A DNA stretch of 36,053 bases from Bifidobacterium breve. GTDB lineage: Bacteria > Actinomycetota > Acidimicrobiia > Acidimicrobiales > Ilumatobacteraceae. Below, one piece after another: positions 15,064-22,851 of the stretch (position 1 is the first letter of the stretch; each line of letters opens with the position of its first letter). The notes beneath the pieces were generated by a model, which had not been told where the DNA came from, did no database searches, and saw only the letters and a list, made by a program, of their open reading frames with translations. The translations under genes and the position numbers were made by a program. Where the stretch lies: positions 1 to 36,053 of the forward strand of contig CAMDLK010000012.1 of NCBI GenBank assembly GCA_945901725.1, in the 5' to 3' direction.

Positions 15064-15843
15064 TTATGCCAACCGAGACATTCGTTCAGCGATATCAGCG
15101 CCCACCCCATCAACGACAACAGGCATTCCCCCGTGAACAAGGACTTCCATCGGGGCACCGAAAGTTCGTTCGAGAATCTCAGGAGTCATCACATCAACGG
15201 GTGATCCGTCAGCAATGATTTCCAAATTCAAACACACCAGTCTTGGTAAGTGCGCTGCTAATCCATTCAGATCATGGGTTGAGAGAATTATTGACACACC
15301 TTCATCATGAAGGTCAGCTAGTAGGTGAAGCACCTCATGGCGCGTACGAACATCAACGCCAGACGTTGGCTCATCGAGCACCAAAAGCTCTGGGCGGTGG
15401 AACAATGCACGAGCTACGAACACTCTCTGTTGTTGTCCACCAGACAGCTCACGAATATGCCTATTTTCAAGACCCCCGAGACCCAGTCGCTCCAGAACCA
15501 ACAATGCATCTGCACGCTCGTCTTTAGTAACCCGCGGAAGACGACCGACTGAAGACCGTGTCATCACAACCACTTCAAGAACGGTTACCGGAAAATTCCA
15601 GTCAACTGTTTCCACTTGCGGCACGTACCCCATGCGCAAATGTGGCTTTTTCGTTATGTGCCCTTCGACAGGAGTGATTGATCCGAGTATCGCCTTGAGC
15701 AAGGTTGTTTTACCCGAGCCAGACGGACCAACTATGCCTACGAAGTCGCCCTTACGAATTGTGAGATCGATACTCTTAATTGCAAGCGTTGAGTTGTACG
15801 CGCATGACATGTGCGCACATTCAACAAGCACTTCACCAATCAC
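15064..15843 (-). CDS. Zinc/manganese ABC transporter ATP-binding protein
   Basis: 259 residues. Walker A GPSGSGKTT (39-47), Q-loop PQ (75-76), signature LSGGQQQR (133-140) and Walker B LLVLDEP (153-159), with the switch His in STHDL. The region VDWNFPVTVLEVV following the Q-loop is typical of the metal-ABC (ZnuC/MntA-like) ATPases. Its start overlaps the end of the binding-protein gene by four bases, and the permease follows after three bases. The three genes are one translationally linked operon transcribed from 16937. Confidence 0.92.
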   Translation of the reverse strand: MIGEVLVECAHMSCAYNSTLAIKSIDLTIRKGDFVGIVGPSGSGKTTLLKAILGSITPVEGHITKKPHLRMGYVPQVETVDWNFPVTVLEVVVMTRSSVGRLPRVTKDERADALLVLERLGLGGLENRHIRELSGGQQQRVFVARALFHRPELLVLDEPTSGVDVRTRHEVLHLLADLHDEGVSIILSTHDLNGLAAHLPRLVCLNLEIIADGSPVDVMTPEILERTFGAPMEVLVHGGMPVVVDGVGADIAERMSRLA

Positions 15844-16937
15844 TGCGGATAGGTCGCCTTGTCTGAAATCTTCGCGTCAATGGAAACGGCTTTCAATGCT
15901 GTTGCATCTCCACCGAGCGCTTCAACAATCGTGATGTAATTGAACTTCATCAGCCCAGCCCACGAATGTTCTGCATCTCCTGGCTCGCCTGGCAGGTCAT
16001 CGTCGCGCAAGACATCGATGTAGCGAACGCCAGTTTCTTTACCAATTTGCTCAAGGACGGTAGACGGAAATACTTCACTTCCGAAAATAGCCTTGACCTT
16101 CTTCGACTTCACTTGATCAATTAGTGAGGCAATATCTTTCGGTGATGGCTCTTCAAACGACTGTGGCTGAATAGCACCAATCACTTCATATTCGAAGTGA
16201 CGTGCAAAATACGCGTAGGCATCGTGGTACGTCAGCAGGTTTCTGTCGTTGGCAGGAATCGTTGCCGTGGCCACCTTCATTGCCTCATCAAGATTCATCA
16301 CGAGCCGTGAAACGAGCACGTAGTTTTCGTCGTACTTGTCAATATTGGTTGGGTCAGCATTTACAAGAACATTGCGGATGGTTGACAAATATGGCAAAAC
16401 GTTTGGAGGGTTTGTCCACAAATGCGGATTAGGTTTACCGCCGTCTTTCGGGAAAGAAAAATCGTAGATCCAATCACTTTCAGCAAGAGATGATGTTCCT
16501 AATTCACAGATGACGGCTTTAGGTGCATTGGCTTTAGCCAACTCAAGAGTTGGGTCTTCAAGCTTCATTCCATTCACAAAAATGATGTCCGCCGTTTCAA
16601 GCGTTGCTACAGAACTTGGTGGAGGTTCAAAAGTGTGTGAATTGGTTCCCTCAGGAACAATGCCTTGCACGATTGGCCCGATGTCGCCCGCTAGCAGCCC
16701 GACCAGATTTGTGATGGGAGCAACGGTAGACACGACACGCACTGGACGCCCCTTAATTTCTGCACCCGCCATGCAATCCGCTCCGGCCTCTTGCAGTTTT
16801 GCTTCAGAGACAGCTGGGTCACTGATGTTTCCTTGGCTGAGATCATCTTTCGGTTGCTCTACTGAATTATTGGACGAGCAACTAACCAGAGAAAGGCACG
16901 AAATAACGAGAGCGGCAGTAAGGACATTTCTACGCAT
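15840..16937 (-). CDS. Zinc/manganese ABC transporter substrate-binding lipoprotein
   Basis: 365 residues. A lipoprotein signal peptide ends with lipobox LVSC (Cys20), so the mature protein is tethered to the outer face of the membrane. Candidate metal ligands are His101 (SHTFEP), His172 (NPHLW) and His238 (YHDAYAYF), with an acidic residue in FGSEVF. A His at the third position is typical of ZnuA-like zinc binders, where manganese binders have Glu, so zinc is the better guess. The long His-rich loop of classical ZnuA is absent. A TAACCT hexamer lies six bases before the ATG. I looked for a Zur-type palindrome in the short upstream region and saw none. Confidence 0.9.
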   Translation of the reverse strand: MRRNVLTAALVISCLSLVSCSSNNSVEQPKDDLSQGNISDPAVSEAKLQEAGADCMAGAEIKGRPVRVVSTVAPITNLVGLLAGDIGPIVQGIVPEGTNSHTFEPPPSSVATLETADIIFVNGMKLEDPTLELAKANAPKAVICELGTSSLAESDWIYDFSFPKDGGKPNPHLWTNPPNVLPYLSTIRNVLVNADPTNIDKYDENYVLVSRLVMNLDEAMKVATATIPANDRNLLTYHDAYAYFARHFEYEVIGAIQPQSFEEPSPKDIASLIDQVKSKKVKAIFGSEVFPSTVLEQIGKETGVRYIDVLRDDDLPGEPGDAEHSWAGLMKFNYITIVEALGGDATALKAVSIDAKISDKATYPQ

Positions 16938-16943
16938 TGGTTC

Positions 16944-16949
16944 AGGTTA
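16944..16949 (-). promoter_or_regulatory. -10 hexamer (TAACCT) of the metal-ABC operon
   Basis: TAACCT ends six bases before the ATG at 16937. The intergenic space to the P450 gene is only 41 bases and contains no obvious terminator. Confidence 0.5.
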
Positions 16950-16978
16950 CTTGTGGCGTAACCCAGTTCACATGGCAT

Positions 16979-18166
16979 CTAGCGAGGTGTGACCCTTATC
17001 TGGAACGACTTCACAGCCCGAGCAAAGATATTGGCCTCAACATCAGGCTCACTCACAACGGACAGATCAGTGGCACGAACTGAAAGCTCGCGAAAAACGG
17101 TTGTCAGAACAAGTCGGGCAAGGTTTGCTCCGATACACAGGTGCGTTCCAAATCCGAATGAAAGATGAGGGTTTGGATTCCTGTGAATGTCAAACTCAAA
17201 TGGATTTTCAAAGACCGCTTCATCGCGATTCGCCGATGGGTACAACATGATGATTCTGTCTCCTGCTGTGATTTGCTGACCACCAACAACATCGTCAGTC
17301 AACGCCATCCGAAAGAAGTTATTCAGCGGTGTCACCCAGCGCAGCACCTCTTCCACTGCAGAGTTTATGAGTTCTGGTTTGGCAGCCATTTCTTCCCATT
17401 GCTCGGGATGGTCTACGAATGTTCGCAGACCATGACTGATTGCGGTTCGAGTTGTTTCAGCACCTCCTGCAATGAAAAGGCCCACTTCATGAAAAATCGC
17501 TTCGGGTGGCAATTTCTGCCCATCGATTTCAGCGTGAGCCCAAATTGACATGAAGTCGTTGCGCGGGCACGCGGTGACTTCTTGCATGATGGGCATCATC
17601 GCGCCAAGAAATTCTCGGTTTGCATCAATGAACTCATCCATGATGGCCGGATCGCGATCGCGCATATCGGTGCGCATCAAACGTTCACTCCACGATTTGA
17701 CTTCTGGCCACATTTCTTCTGGGAAACCAAGCAAGCGTGCAGTCATGCGAGCAGGTAATTGACCCGCAATTAGTTCGACGACGTCGAACTCGCCTTGCGC
17801 TACCGCTTCTGAAACCAGTTCCGCCACTAAAGCTTCCACTTCCGCAGTGCGTGTTGCGACACCTGCATGAGTTAGTTGTGGTTGCACCAACATGCGTTGT
17901 TGCCTATGTCGCGGATCATCCTGCGCAATCATGTTGCTCTCTCCCGGTGATAACACTGCGCGATATACACCCTCTGAAGAAAACACTGACGAACGCCGTT
18001 CAACATCCATGACATCTGCATGACGCGTGATGCCCCACAACTTGTTTTTCTCGTCTCGATACACGGGTTCGTTTGCGCGCATCCAGGCCCACACATCATG
18101 TGGATTCGATTGGTACAAGAATGGATCCAATAGATCAATCGTCATTCGTTCAGTTGTTTGGCTCAT
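16979..18166 (-). CDS. Cytochrome P450
   Basis: 395 residues, a soluble bacterial-type P450. The I-helix motif AGGAETTR is at 233-240, the ExxR pair is EEVLR (Glu273/Arg276), and the heme loop FGFGTHLCIGANLAR holds the axial ligand Cys344. It would hydroxylate an organic substrate using electrons from a ferredoxin/reductase pair not encoded here. The heme-loop sequence recalls the actinobacterial CYP125/CYP142/CYP124 lipid and sterol oxidases, but this is only a family-level resemblance. The ATG is six bases after the stop of the upstream acyl-CoA dehydrogenase, so the two share a transcript. No ribosome site is evident. Confidence 0.92.
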   Translation of the reverse strand: MSQTTERMTIDLLDPFLYQSNPHDVWAWMRANEPVYRDEKNKLWGITRHADVMDVERRSSVFSSEGVYRAVLSPGESNMIAQDDPRHRQQRMLVQPQLTHAGVATRTAEVEALVAELVSEAVAQGEFDVVELIAGQLPARMTARLLGFPEEMWPEVKSWSERLMRTDMRDRDPAIMDEFIDANREFLGAMMPIMQEVTACPRNDFMSIWAHAEIDGQKLPPEAIFHEVGLFIAGGAETTRTAISHGLRTFVDHPEQWEEMAAKPELINSAVEEVLRWVTPLNNFFRMALTDDVVGGQQITAGDRIIMLYPSANRDEAVFENPFEFDIHRNPNPHLSFGFGTHLCIGANLARLVLTTVFRELSVRATDLSVVSEPDVEANIFARAVKSFQIRVTPR

Positions 18167-18172
18167 GTCATG

Positions 18173-19342
18173 TCATTTCTGTGAATTGGATTGTGACCAG
18201 GATTGTCCGGATTGTGGATTCGGTTCAGAAGGAAGTTTCAACACGCGTTCACCAAGAATATTTCGCTGCACTTCTCCTGTACCGCCGCCAATGGTGAGGG
18301 CCTTTGAAAACATGTAACCGCTGTACCAACTTTTCGACGTAATTGACTTGCCACTAACGGCATCGTCTTGTCCGATCACCATTGCATTGGCCCCAGTGAT
18401 ATCACGGGCCAATTCCATAACTGTTTGGCCGTGTTCATCGGCCATGATCTTTCGAATACTGGCTTCAGGGCCAGGCTGAGTTCCTCGAAGCCGCGCGGTC
18501 AAAGTTCGCATCCGAATGATTTCAAGAATTGTGTGTTCGATATAGATATCAACGAGCCGGTGGCGCATTGTCTGATTCGTGATACCTAATTTCTTAGCTT
18601 CAGCAATGACATCAAGTGCTGTTGGGCCATTACCCCACAGGACTCCACCCGTGGACAATGAGACACGTTCATTTCCCAACGTAACTTTTGCTAACCGCCA
18701 CCCATCATTGACATCACCAACCACATTGGCGTGCGGAATGCGTACATCTGTGAAGAACACTTCATTGAAGCTTTCTGCGCCCGCAATGTTCTTGATGGTC
18801 CGAATCTCAATTCCTGGTAAGTCCATCGGACAGATGAAGTACGAGATGCCTTTATGTTTCGGCGCATCAGGATCAGTTCGTGCAATCAGAATTCCAAACT
18901 TTGAATAATGAGCACCCGTTGTCCACACCTTCTGACCATTAACAATCCATTCGTCACCGTCACGCACGGCACGCGTACTAAGACTGGCTAGGTCACTTCC
19001 TGCGCCCGGCTCTGAAAACAATTGGCACCAGATTTCCTCTGCAGTCAGAGCAGGCATGACATACCGATCTTTTTGTTCCTGCGTGCCGGCAAAGATGATG
19101 GTAGGAGCAGCCCATCCAATTCCAATTTGGTTCGATGGTCGTGACACACCAGCGCGCGCCAATTCATCATCGATAATCAACTGGTGAATAGGGTCCGCGC
19201 CAAGGCCCCATGGCTCTGGCCAATGTGGAGCGACATATCCCGACTCGGCCAATTGAACATTCGTGAGGCTCGGGTGCGTCGCCAGCCAATCACGAATGAC
19301 GCGCCGGCGCGGATCATCGTTTCCTGGGAGCAATTCATCCAT
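18173..19342 (-). CDS. Acyl-CoA dehydrogenase family protein
   Basis: 389 residues from the ATG at 19342. The FAD/acyl-CoA signature WCQLFSEPGAGSDLASLSTRA and the C-terminal GGGTGEVQRNILGERVL block define the family. It catalyses alpha,beta-dehydrogenation of an acyl-CoA with FAD. The MCAD-type catalytic Glu before the GT turn is replaced (IGGGTGE), as in many actinobacterial FadE proteins that use another Glu or work as heteromers. The start is supported by TACTGT six bases upstream; the frame could extend to a TTG at 19366, which lacks support. It is followed by the P450 gene and is divergent from a unit holding a second acyl-CoA dehydrogenase. Confidence 0.9.
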   Translation of the reverse strand: MDELLPGNDDPRRRVIRDWLATHPSLTNVQLAESGYVAPHWPEPWGLGADPIHQLIIDDELARAGVSRPSNQIGIGWAAPTIIFAGTQEQKDRYVMPALTAEEIWCQLFSEPGAGSDLASLSTRAVRDGDEWIVNGQKVWTTGAHYSKFGILIARTDPDAPKHKGISYFICPMDLPGIEIRTIKNIAGAESFNEVFFTDVRIPHANVVGDVNDGWRLAKVTLGNERVSLSTGGVLWGNGPTALDVIAEAKKLGITNQTMRHRLVDIYIEHTILEIIRMRTLTARLRGTQPGPEASIRKIMADEHGQTVMELARDITGANAMVIGQDDAVSGKSITSKSWYSGYMFSKALTIGGGTGEVQRNILGERVLKLPSEPNPQSGQSWSQSNSQK

Positions 19343-19348
19343 GCATTC

Positions 19349-19354
19349 ACAGTA
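19349..19354 (-). promoter_or_regulatory. -10 hexamer (TACTGT) for the acyl-CoA dehydrogenase/P450 unit
   Basis: TACTGT ends six bases before the ATG at 19342 and decides between this start and the upstream TTG. It lies inside the 98-base divergent region 19343-19440. Confidence 0.5.
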
Positions 19355-19427
19355 GGCGCAGAGCAATTCTCAATAGTCAGCCAGAGTTTCCCGAAAGCTC
19401 AAATCGGAGTCTTTACAGGCGCCCGAC

Positions 19428-19433
19428 TACGGT
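19428..19433 (+). promoter_or_regulatory. -10 hexamer (TACGGT) for the SDR/acyl-CoA dehydrogenase unit
   Basis: TACGGT ends seven bases before the ATG at 19441. The flanking bases GACTACGGTTGC resemble the site at 7526-7535. Confidence 0.5.
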
Positions 19434-19440
19434 TGCTGGA

Positions 19441-20340
19441 ATGAACAAATTGGGATATGACGGAAAAGTTGCAGTAATCACAGGAGCCGGTGGTGGCCTC
19501 GGCCGCCAGCACGCACTCTTACTTGCCTCACGCGGAGCACTCATCGTGGTCAATGACCTCGGCGGTGCCGTAGACGGCGGAGGCTCTGATGCCAGTGCCG
19601 CACAAAAAGTGGTCGATGAGATTCGTGCAGCTGGTGGAGAAGCAGTAGCTAACCACGACAGCGTGTCAACCCCTGAAGGTGGCGAGTCCATCATCAAGAC
19701 CGCCATTGATGCATACGGCCGTGTTGACATCGTTATCAACAACGCAGGAATCTTGCGCGACAAGACATTCCACAACATGACTTCTGAATTTGTTGATCCA
19801 GTGATCGACGTTCACTTGAAGGGCGCATTCAACGTCACTCGTCCAGCATGGATTCACATGCGCGAACAGGGTTACGGACGCGTTATTTCAACTTCGTCAG
19901 CAGCAGGAATTTTCGGCAACTTCGGCCAGGCAAACTACGGCGCGGCAAAAATGGGCCTTGTTGGGTTCACTCGCGTGCTCGCTGCTGAAGGCGCCAAGTA
20001 CAACATCAAGTCAAACGTCATTGCGCCACTCGCGTTAACACGTATGACAGAAAACTTGATGGGCGCAATTGGCGACAAGCTTGATCCAGCACTAGTAACA
20101 CCAATCGTTGCTTGGCTTGCCCACGAAGATTGTGACGTTTCTGGTGAGATCTACTCCGTCGGTGGCGGTCGTGTTGCACGCGTGTTTATTGGCGAGACCC
20201 AAGGCTTCTTCAAGCCTGGTCTGACACTTGAAGATGTGCGCGACAACTGGACACAGATTCGCGACACTGATGGTTACCAAATTCCTGCAAACCTTCCTGA
20301 AGAAACTGGCATGTTCTTTAATGCCATGAAAGACGCGTGA
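19441..20340 (+). CDS. MFE-2/17beta-HSD4-type short-chain dehydrogenase
   Basis: 299 residues. TGAGGGLG is at 14-21, VVNDLGGAVDGGG follows, NNAGILRDKTF is at 100-110, and the active site is Ser152/153, Tyr166 and Lys170 (YGAAK). The close match of the VVNDLGG and NAGILRDK blocks to the SDR at 5292-6212 makes it a second MFE-2 dehydrogenase-like enzyme. It would oxidise (3R)-hydroxyacyl-CoA. No hydratase is attached here; the MaoC protein at 4414-5271 could serve both. It is the first gene of a four-gene unit joined by four-base overlaps: SDR, acyl-CoA dehydrogenase, alpha/beta-hydrolase and PAP2 phosphatase. Confidence 0.9.
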   Translation: MNKLGYDGKVAVITGAGGGLGRQHALLLASRGALIVVNDLGGAVDGGGSDASAAQKVVDEIRAAGGEAVANHDSVSTPEGGESIIKTAIDAYGRVDIVINNAGILRDKTFHNMTSEFVDPVIDVHLKGAFNVTRPAWIHMREQGYGRVISTSSAAGIFGNFGQANYGAAKMGLVGFTRVLAAEGAKYNIKSNVIAPLALTRMTENLMGAIGDKLDPALVTPIVAWLAHEDCDVSGEIYSVGGGRVARVFIGETQGFFKPGLTLEDVRDNWTQIRDTDGYQIPANLPEETGMFFNAMKDA

Positions 20341-21449
20341 CAGAAGAATCAGTAGACACGTTCCGTGCTCGCGCAGCGGCATGGCTGACACAAAACCGTC
20401 AGCATGCCCCGCGAGACTACGGAGCTATTTGCCCTCCTGACCTCGTAATCGAGGCCAAGAAATGGCAACGGCTGATTTTTGATTCTGGTTTCGCTGGAAT
20501 TCATTGGCCAACAGAACACGGCGGCCAAGGTCTTTCTCCTGCTCACCACGGAGCGTGGGTAGAAGAGTGCGCTAAGGTTGGAGTGCCGCCTGTTCTGAAC
20601 ATGGTGGGGCTAGTGCTTGCTGGTGGCGCGGTGATGACCTTTGGTACTGACGAACTAAAGCAGCAACACCTTCGTTCAACGCTCAATGCCGACAATGTGT
20701 GGTGTCAATTATTCTCAGAACCTGGTGCGGGAAGTGATCTTGGATCACTTTCAACACGTGCCGACAGAGACGGCGACCGATTCATAATCAATGGCCAAAA
20801 AGTGTGGTGCAGTGGCGGGCGATGCAGCAACTGGGGAATCCTCATGGCGCGCACAGATTTTGAAGCAAAGAAACACGAAGGTATTTCGTTCTTTCTTATT
20901 CCGATGGACTTGCCAGGTATCGAAGTACGACCACTCAAGCAAATGACTGGCGAATCAGAGTTTGACGAAGTGTTCTTTACAGACGTCGAGTTACCTGCCG
21001 AATATCTCATCGGCCCATTACATGGCGGATGGGGCGTCGGTATGGCGGTTCTTACGAACGAACGCGGTCACATTGGAGCAAGCATCATCGGCCTCGAGCG
21101 CCGTCTTGAATCAATGGCAAACCTTGGCAAGGGTCGCGAACTCTCCCCCACTCAACGTCAACAACTTGCTGCTCTGATTTCAACCGGCACTGCGTACAAA
21201 TCAGTTGCTCAAACACAAGGGCCTGTCGCTTCCACTGCTTCGTCATTGATGAAGCTTGGTATCACCGAGATGATGTTCAACATGTCAATGCTGCGCGGAG
21301 ACATCGCGGGCGCAGACGCCATGCTTGACGGGCCTGATGCACTTGGCATGATGTCTGCACCAGGCGGACGTATTGCCGGCGGCACTAGCCAAGTGCAACG
21401 CAACATCATTGGTGAACGATTGCTCGGCTTACCTCGGGAGCCAAAATGA
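20337..21449 (+). CDS. Acyl-CoA dehydrogenase family protein
   Basis: 370 residues starting with GTG, whose last two bases belong to the TGA of the SDR (GTGA overlap). The N-terminal helical region contains GIHWPTEHGGQGLSP, and the signature WCQLFSEPGAGSDLGSLSTRA is followed by GGTSQVQRNIIGERLLGLPRE at the C-terminus. As in the enzyme at 18173-19342, the MCAD-type Glu near the C-terminus is absent (AGGTSQ). An LTNERGHIGA segment could supply an alternative base; this is inference. It probably acts on the same pathway as its operon neighbours. A heteromer with the divergent homologue is possible, as known for steroid-side-chain FadE pairs, but cannot be shown here. Confidence 0.9.
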   Translation: MTEESVDTFRARAAAWLTQNRQHAPRDYGAICPPDLVIEAKKWQRLIFDSGFAGIHWPTEHGGQGLSPAHHGAWVEECAKVGVPPVLNMVGLVLAGGAVMTFGTDELKQQHLRSTLNADNVWCQLFSEPGAGSDLGSLSTRADRDGDRFIINGQKVWCSGGRCSNWGILMARTDFEAKKHEGISFFLIPMDLPGIEVRPLKQMTGESEFDEVFFTDVELPAEYLIGPLHGGWGVGMAVLTNERGHIGASIIGLERRLESMANLGKGRELSPTQRQQLAALISTGTAYKSVAQTQGPVASTASSLMKLGITEMMFNMSMLRGDIAGADAMLDGPDALGMMSAPGGRIAGGTSQVQRNIIGERLLGLPREPK

Positions 21450-22324
21450 CACAGAACATTGCATGCAACGACGCCAGTCTGATCACCTCTATAGATGGTG
21501 TCACCATCGCCATGCATGATTTCGGCGGAACCGGTTCCCCCGTGCTGTTATCTCATGCCACTGGTTTCCATGCACACTGTTGGGAACCTGTTGCAGATGC
21601 ACTGAATTCGCAACACCATGTGGTTGGTCTTGACCACCGCGGTTACGGCGATGCAGAAACTGTTGACCCAACCACAATGACGTGGGATCAATATGGTCTC
21701 GATGCGCTTGCAGCTGCGCGTCATTTGTATGCCGAACACAATGAGCCGATCATCGGCATCGGCCATTCCATGGGTGGTGCAAGCTTGCTGATGGCGGCAC
21801 ATAGCGAACCTCATCTATTCAAAGCTCTCTTTGTCTTTGAACCAATCGTCTTTCCTCCGCCAGACCCCGATGCTGGTGAACGCCCTGGAAGTCCACTGCC
21901 AGCTGGTGCACGTAAACGTCGCAGTCGTTTCCCATCGTTTGAAGCTGCCATTGAGAACTTTGCAGCAAAGCCACCGATGGCGGCGTTCAATGCAGTTGCT
22001 CGCGAGGCGTATGTTCGCCACGGATTCAAACCAACTGCAGATGGTGACATTGAATTGAAATGTCTTCCTGAGCACGAAGCGCGTACCTATGAAACGGGTG
22101 GAACAAGTGGTGCATGGGATTCGCTTCCCTTAATCACGACTCCGGTGTGGGTTTTGTCCGGCGCTATCGCACCGTTTCAGCCATCAACATTTGCAATCAC
22201 TGTTGCAGAAAGAATTCCAGCAAGTACCTATGTGCGTTGGGATGAAGTAGGTCATTTCGGACCTCTCGAAAAACCAGAGCTGATCTCTCAATATGTAACC
22301 ACTGTTGTTGCCACACTGTCATGA
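21446..22324 (+). CDS. Alpha/beta-hydrolase
   Basis: 292 residues. DHRGYGDAE, the nucleophile elbow GHSMGG and a late DEVGHFGPLEKP with the catalytic His fit the alpha/beta-hydrolase fold (epoxide hydrolase, dehalogenase or esterase-like). HATGFHAHCW near residue 37 is the oxyanion-hole segment. The cap region is rich in Pro and basic residues (PAGARKRRSRFPS). There is no signal peptide. It overlaps the preceding acyl-CoA dehydrogenase and the following PAP2 gene by four bases each (ATGA), so translation is tightly coupled. It may release a free acid, alcohol or CoA thioester intermediate; the substrate is not known. Confidence 0.87.
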   Translation: MTQNIACNDASLITSIDGVTIAMHDFGGTGSPVLLSHATGFHAHCWEPVADALNSQHHVVGLDHRGYGDAETVDPTTMTWDQYGLDALAAARHLYAEHNEPIIGIGHSMGGASLLMAAHSEPHLFKALFVFEPIVFPPPDPDAGERPGSPLPAGARKRRSRFPSFEAAIENFAAKPPMAAFNAVAREAYVRHGFKPTADGDIELKCLPEHEARTYETGGTSGAWDSLPLITTPVWVLSGAIAPFQPSTFAITVAERIPASTYVRWDEVGHFGPLEKPELISQYVTTVVATLS

Positions 22325-22839
22325 GTTTTGATACTGCCGGAGATCGCATCCTTGAGCCACTTCGCGCGAACCCAATAACGAAAAGCGTGTTTGGATTCGC
22401 AAGCACAGTTGGTGACTTCAGCATTCTCTGGCATGTCACCGGTCTGCTGTACGCAATCGGGTCCATGCAGCGGCTTGAACAAGCGATTGCATTATCTGTG
22501 GCACTTGGCGCTGAGAGCATCATCGTCAACCAAGGCGTGAAGAAAATCTTTCGCCGTGAGCGCCCCACCGTGTCTGGTGATGATCGCTTTGAAGTACGTA
22601 CGCCAAGCACATCCAGTTTCCCAAGCGGCCACGCATCATCAGCCACCTTTGCCGCGATAATCCTTATCTCTATGACCGGTTTCCCGCTTGCGATTCTCTG
22701 GATCATCATGGCTGGCGTTGTTGCACTCAGCCGTGTCGTAGTGCGCATTCATCACCTGTCAGACATTGTTGGCGGCGTAATCACTGGCGCAGTTTTAGGG
22801 GCTATTGCAGTCCCAATCATTTCGTCGATTATTGGCTAG
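22321..22839 (+). CDS. PAP2-family membrane phosphatase
   Basis: 172 residues with about five membrane segments. The three phosphatase motifs are complete: KxxxxxxRP (Lys74 to Pro82), PSGH (101-104) and SRxxxxxHxxxD (Ser137, Arg138, His144, Asp148). The family removes phosphate from lipid phosphates such as phosphatidate or isoprenyl diphosphates, usually at the outer membrane face. It is the last gene of the overlapping SDR/acyl-CoA dehydrogenase/hydrolase unit (ATGA overlap). The neutral-lipid acyltransferase gene begins 12 bases later, so a role in making diacylglycerol for storage lipid is plausible but unproven. Confidence 0.9.
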   Translation: MSFDTAGDRILEPLRANPITKSVFGFASTVGDFSILWHVTGLLYAIGSMQRLEQAIALSVALGAESIIVNQGVKKIFRRERPTVSGDDRFEVRTPSTSSFPSGHASSATFAAIILISMTGFPLAILWIIMAGVVALSRVVVRIHHLSDIVGGVITGAVLGAIAVPIISSIIG

Positions 22840-22845
22840 TAGGTT
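22840..22845 (+). promoter_or_regulatory. -10 hexamer (TAGGTT) for the WS/DGAT gene
   Basis: TAGGTT begins one base after the PAP2 stop codon and ends six bases before the ATG at 22852. It gives the acyltransferase its own leaderless start even though it could also be read through. Confidence 0.45.
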
Positions 22846-22851
22846 GGCTCT

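Noticed and set aside
16938-16978. Possible Zur operator before the metal-binding-protein gene
   Set aside because: I looked for an inverted repeat around an AT-rich centre and found no convincing palindrome.
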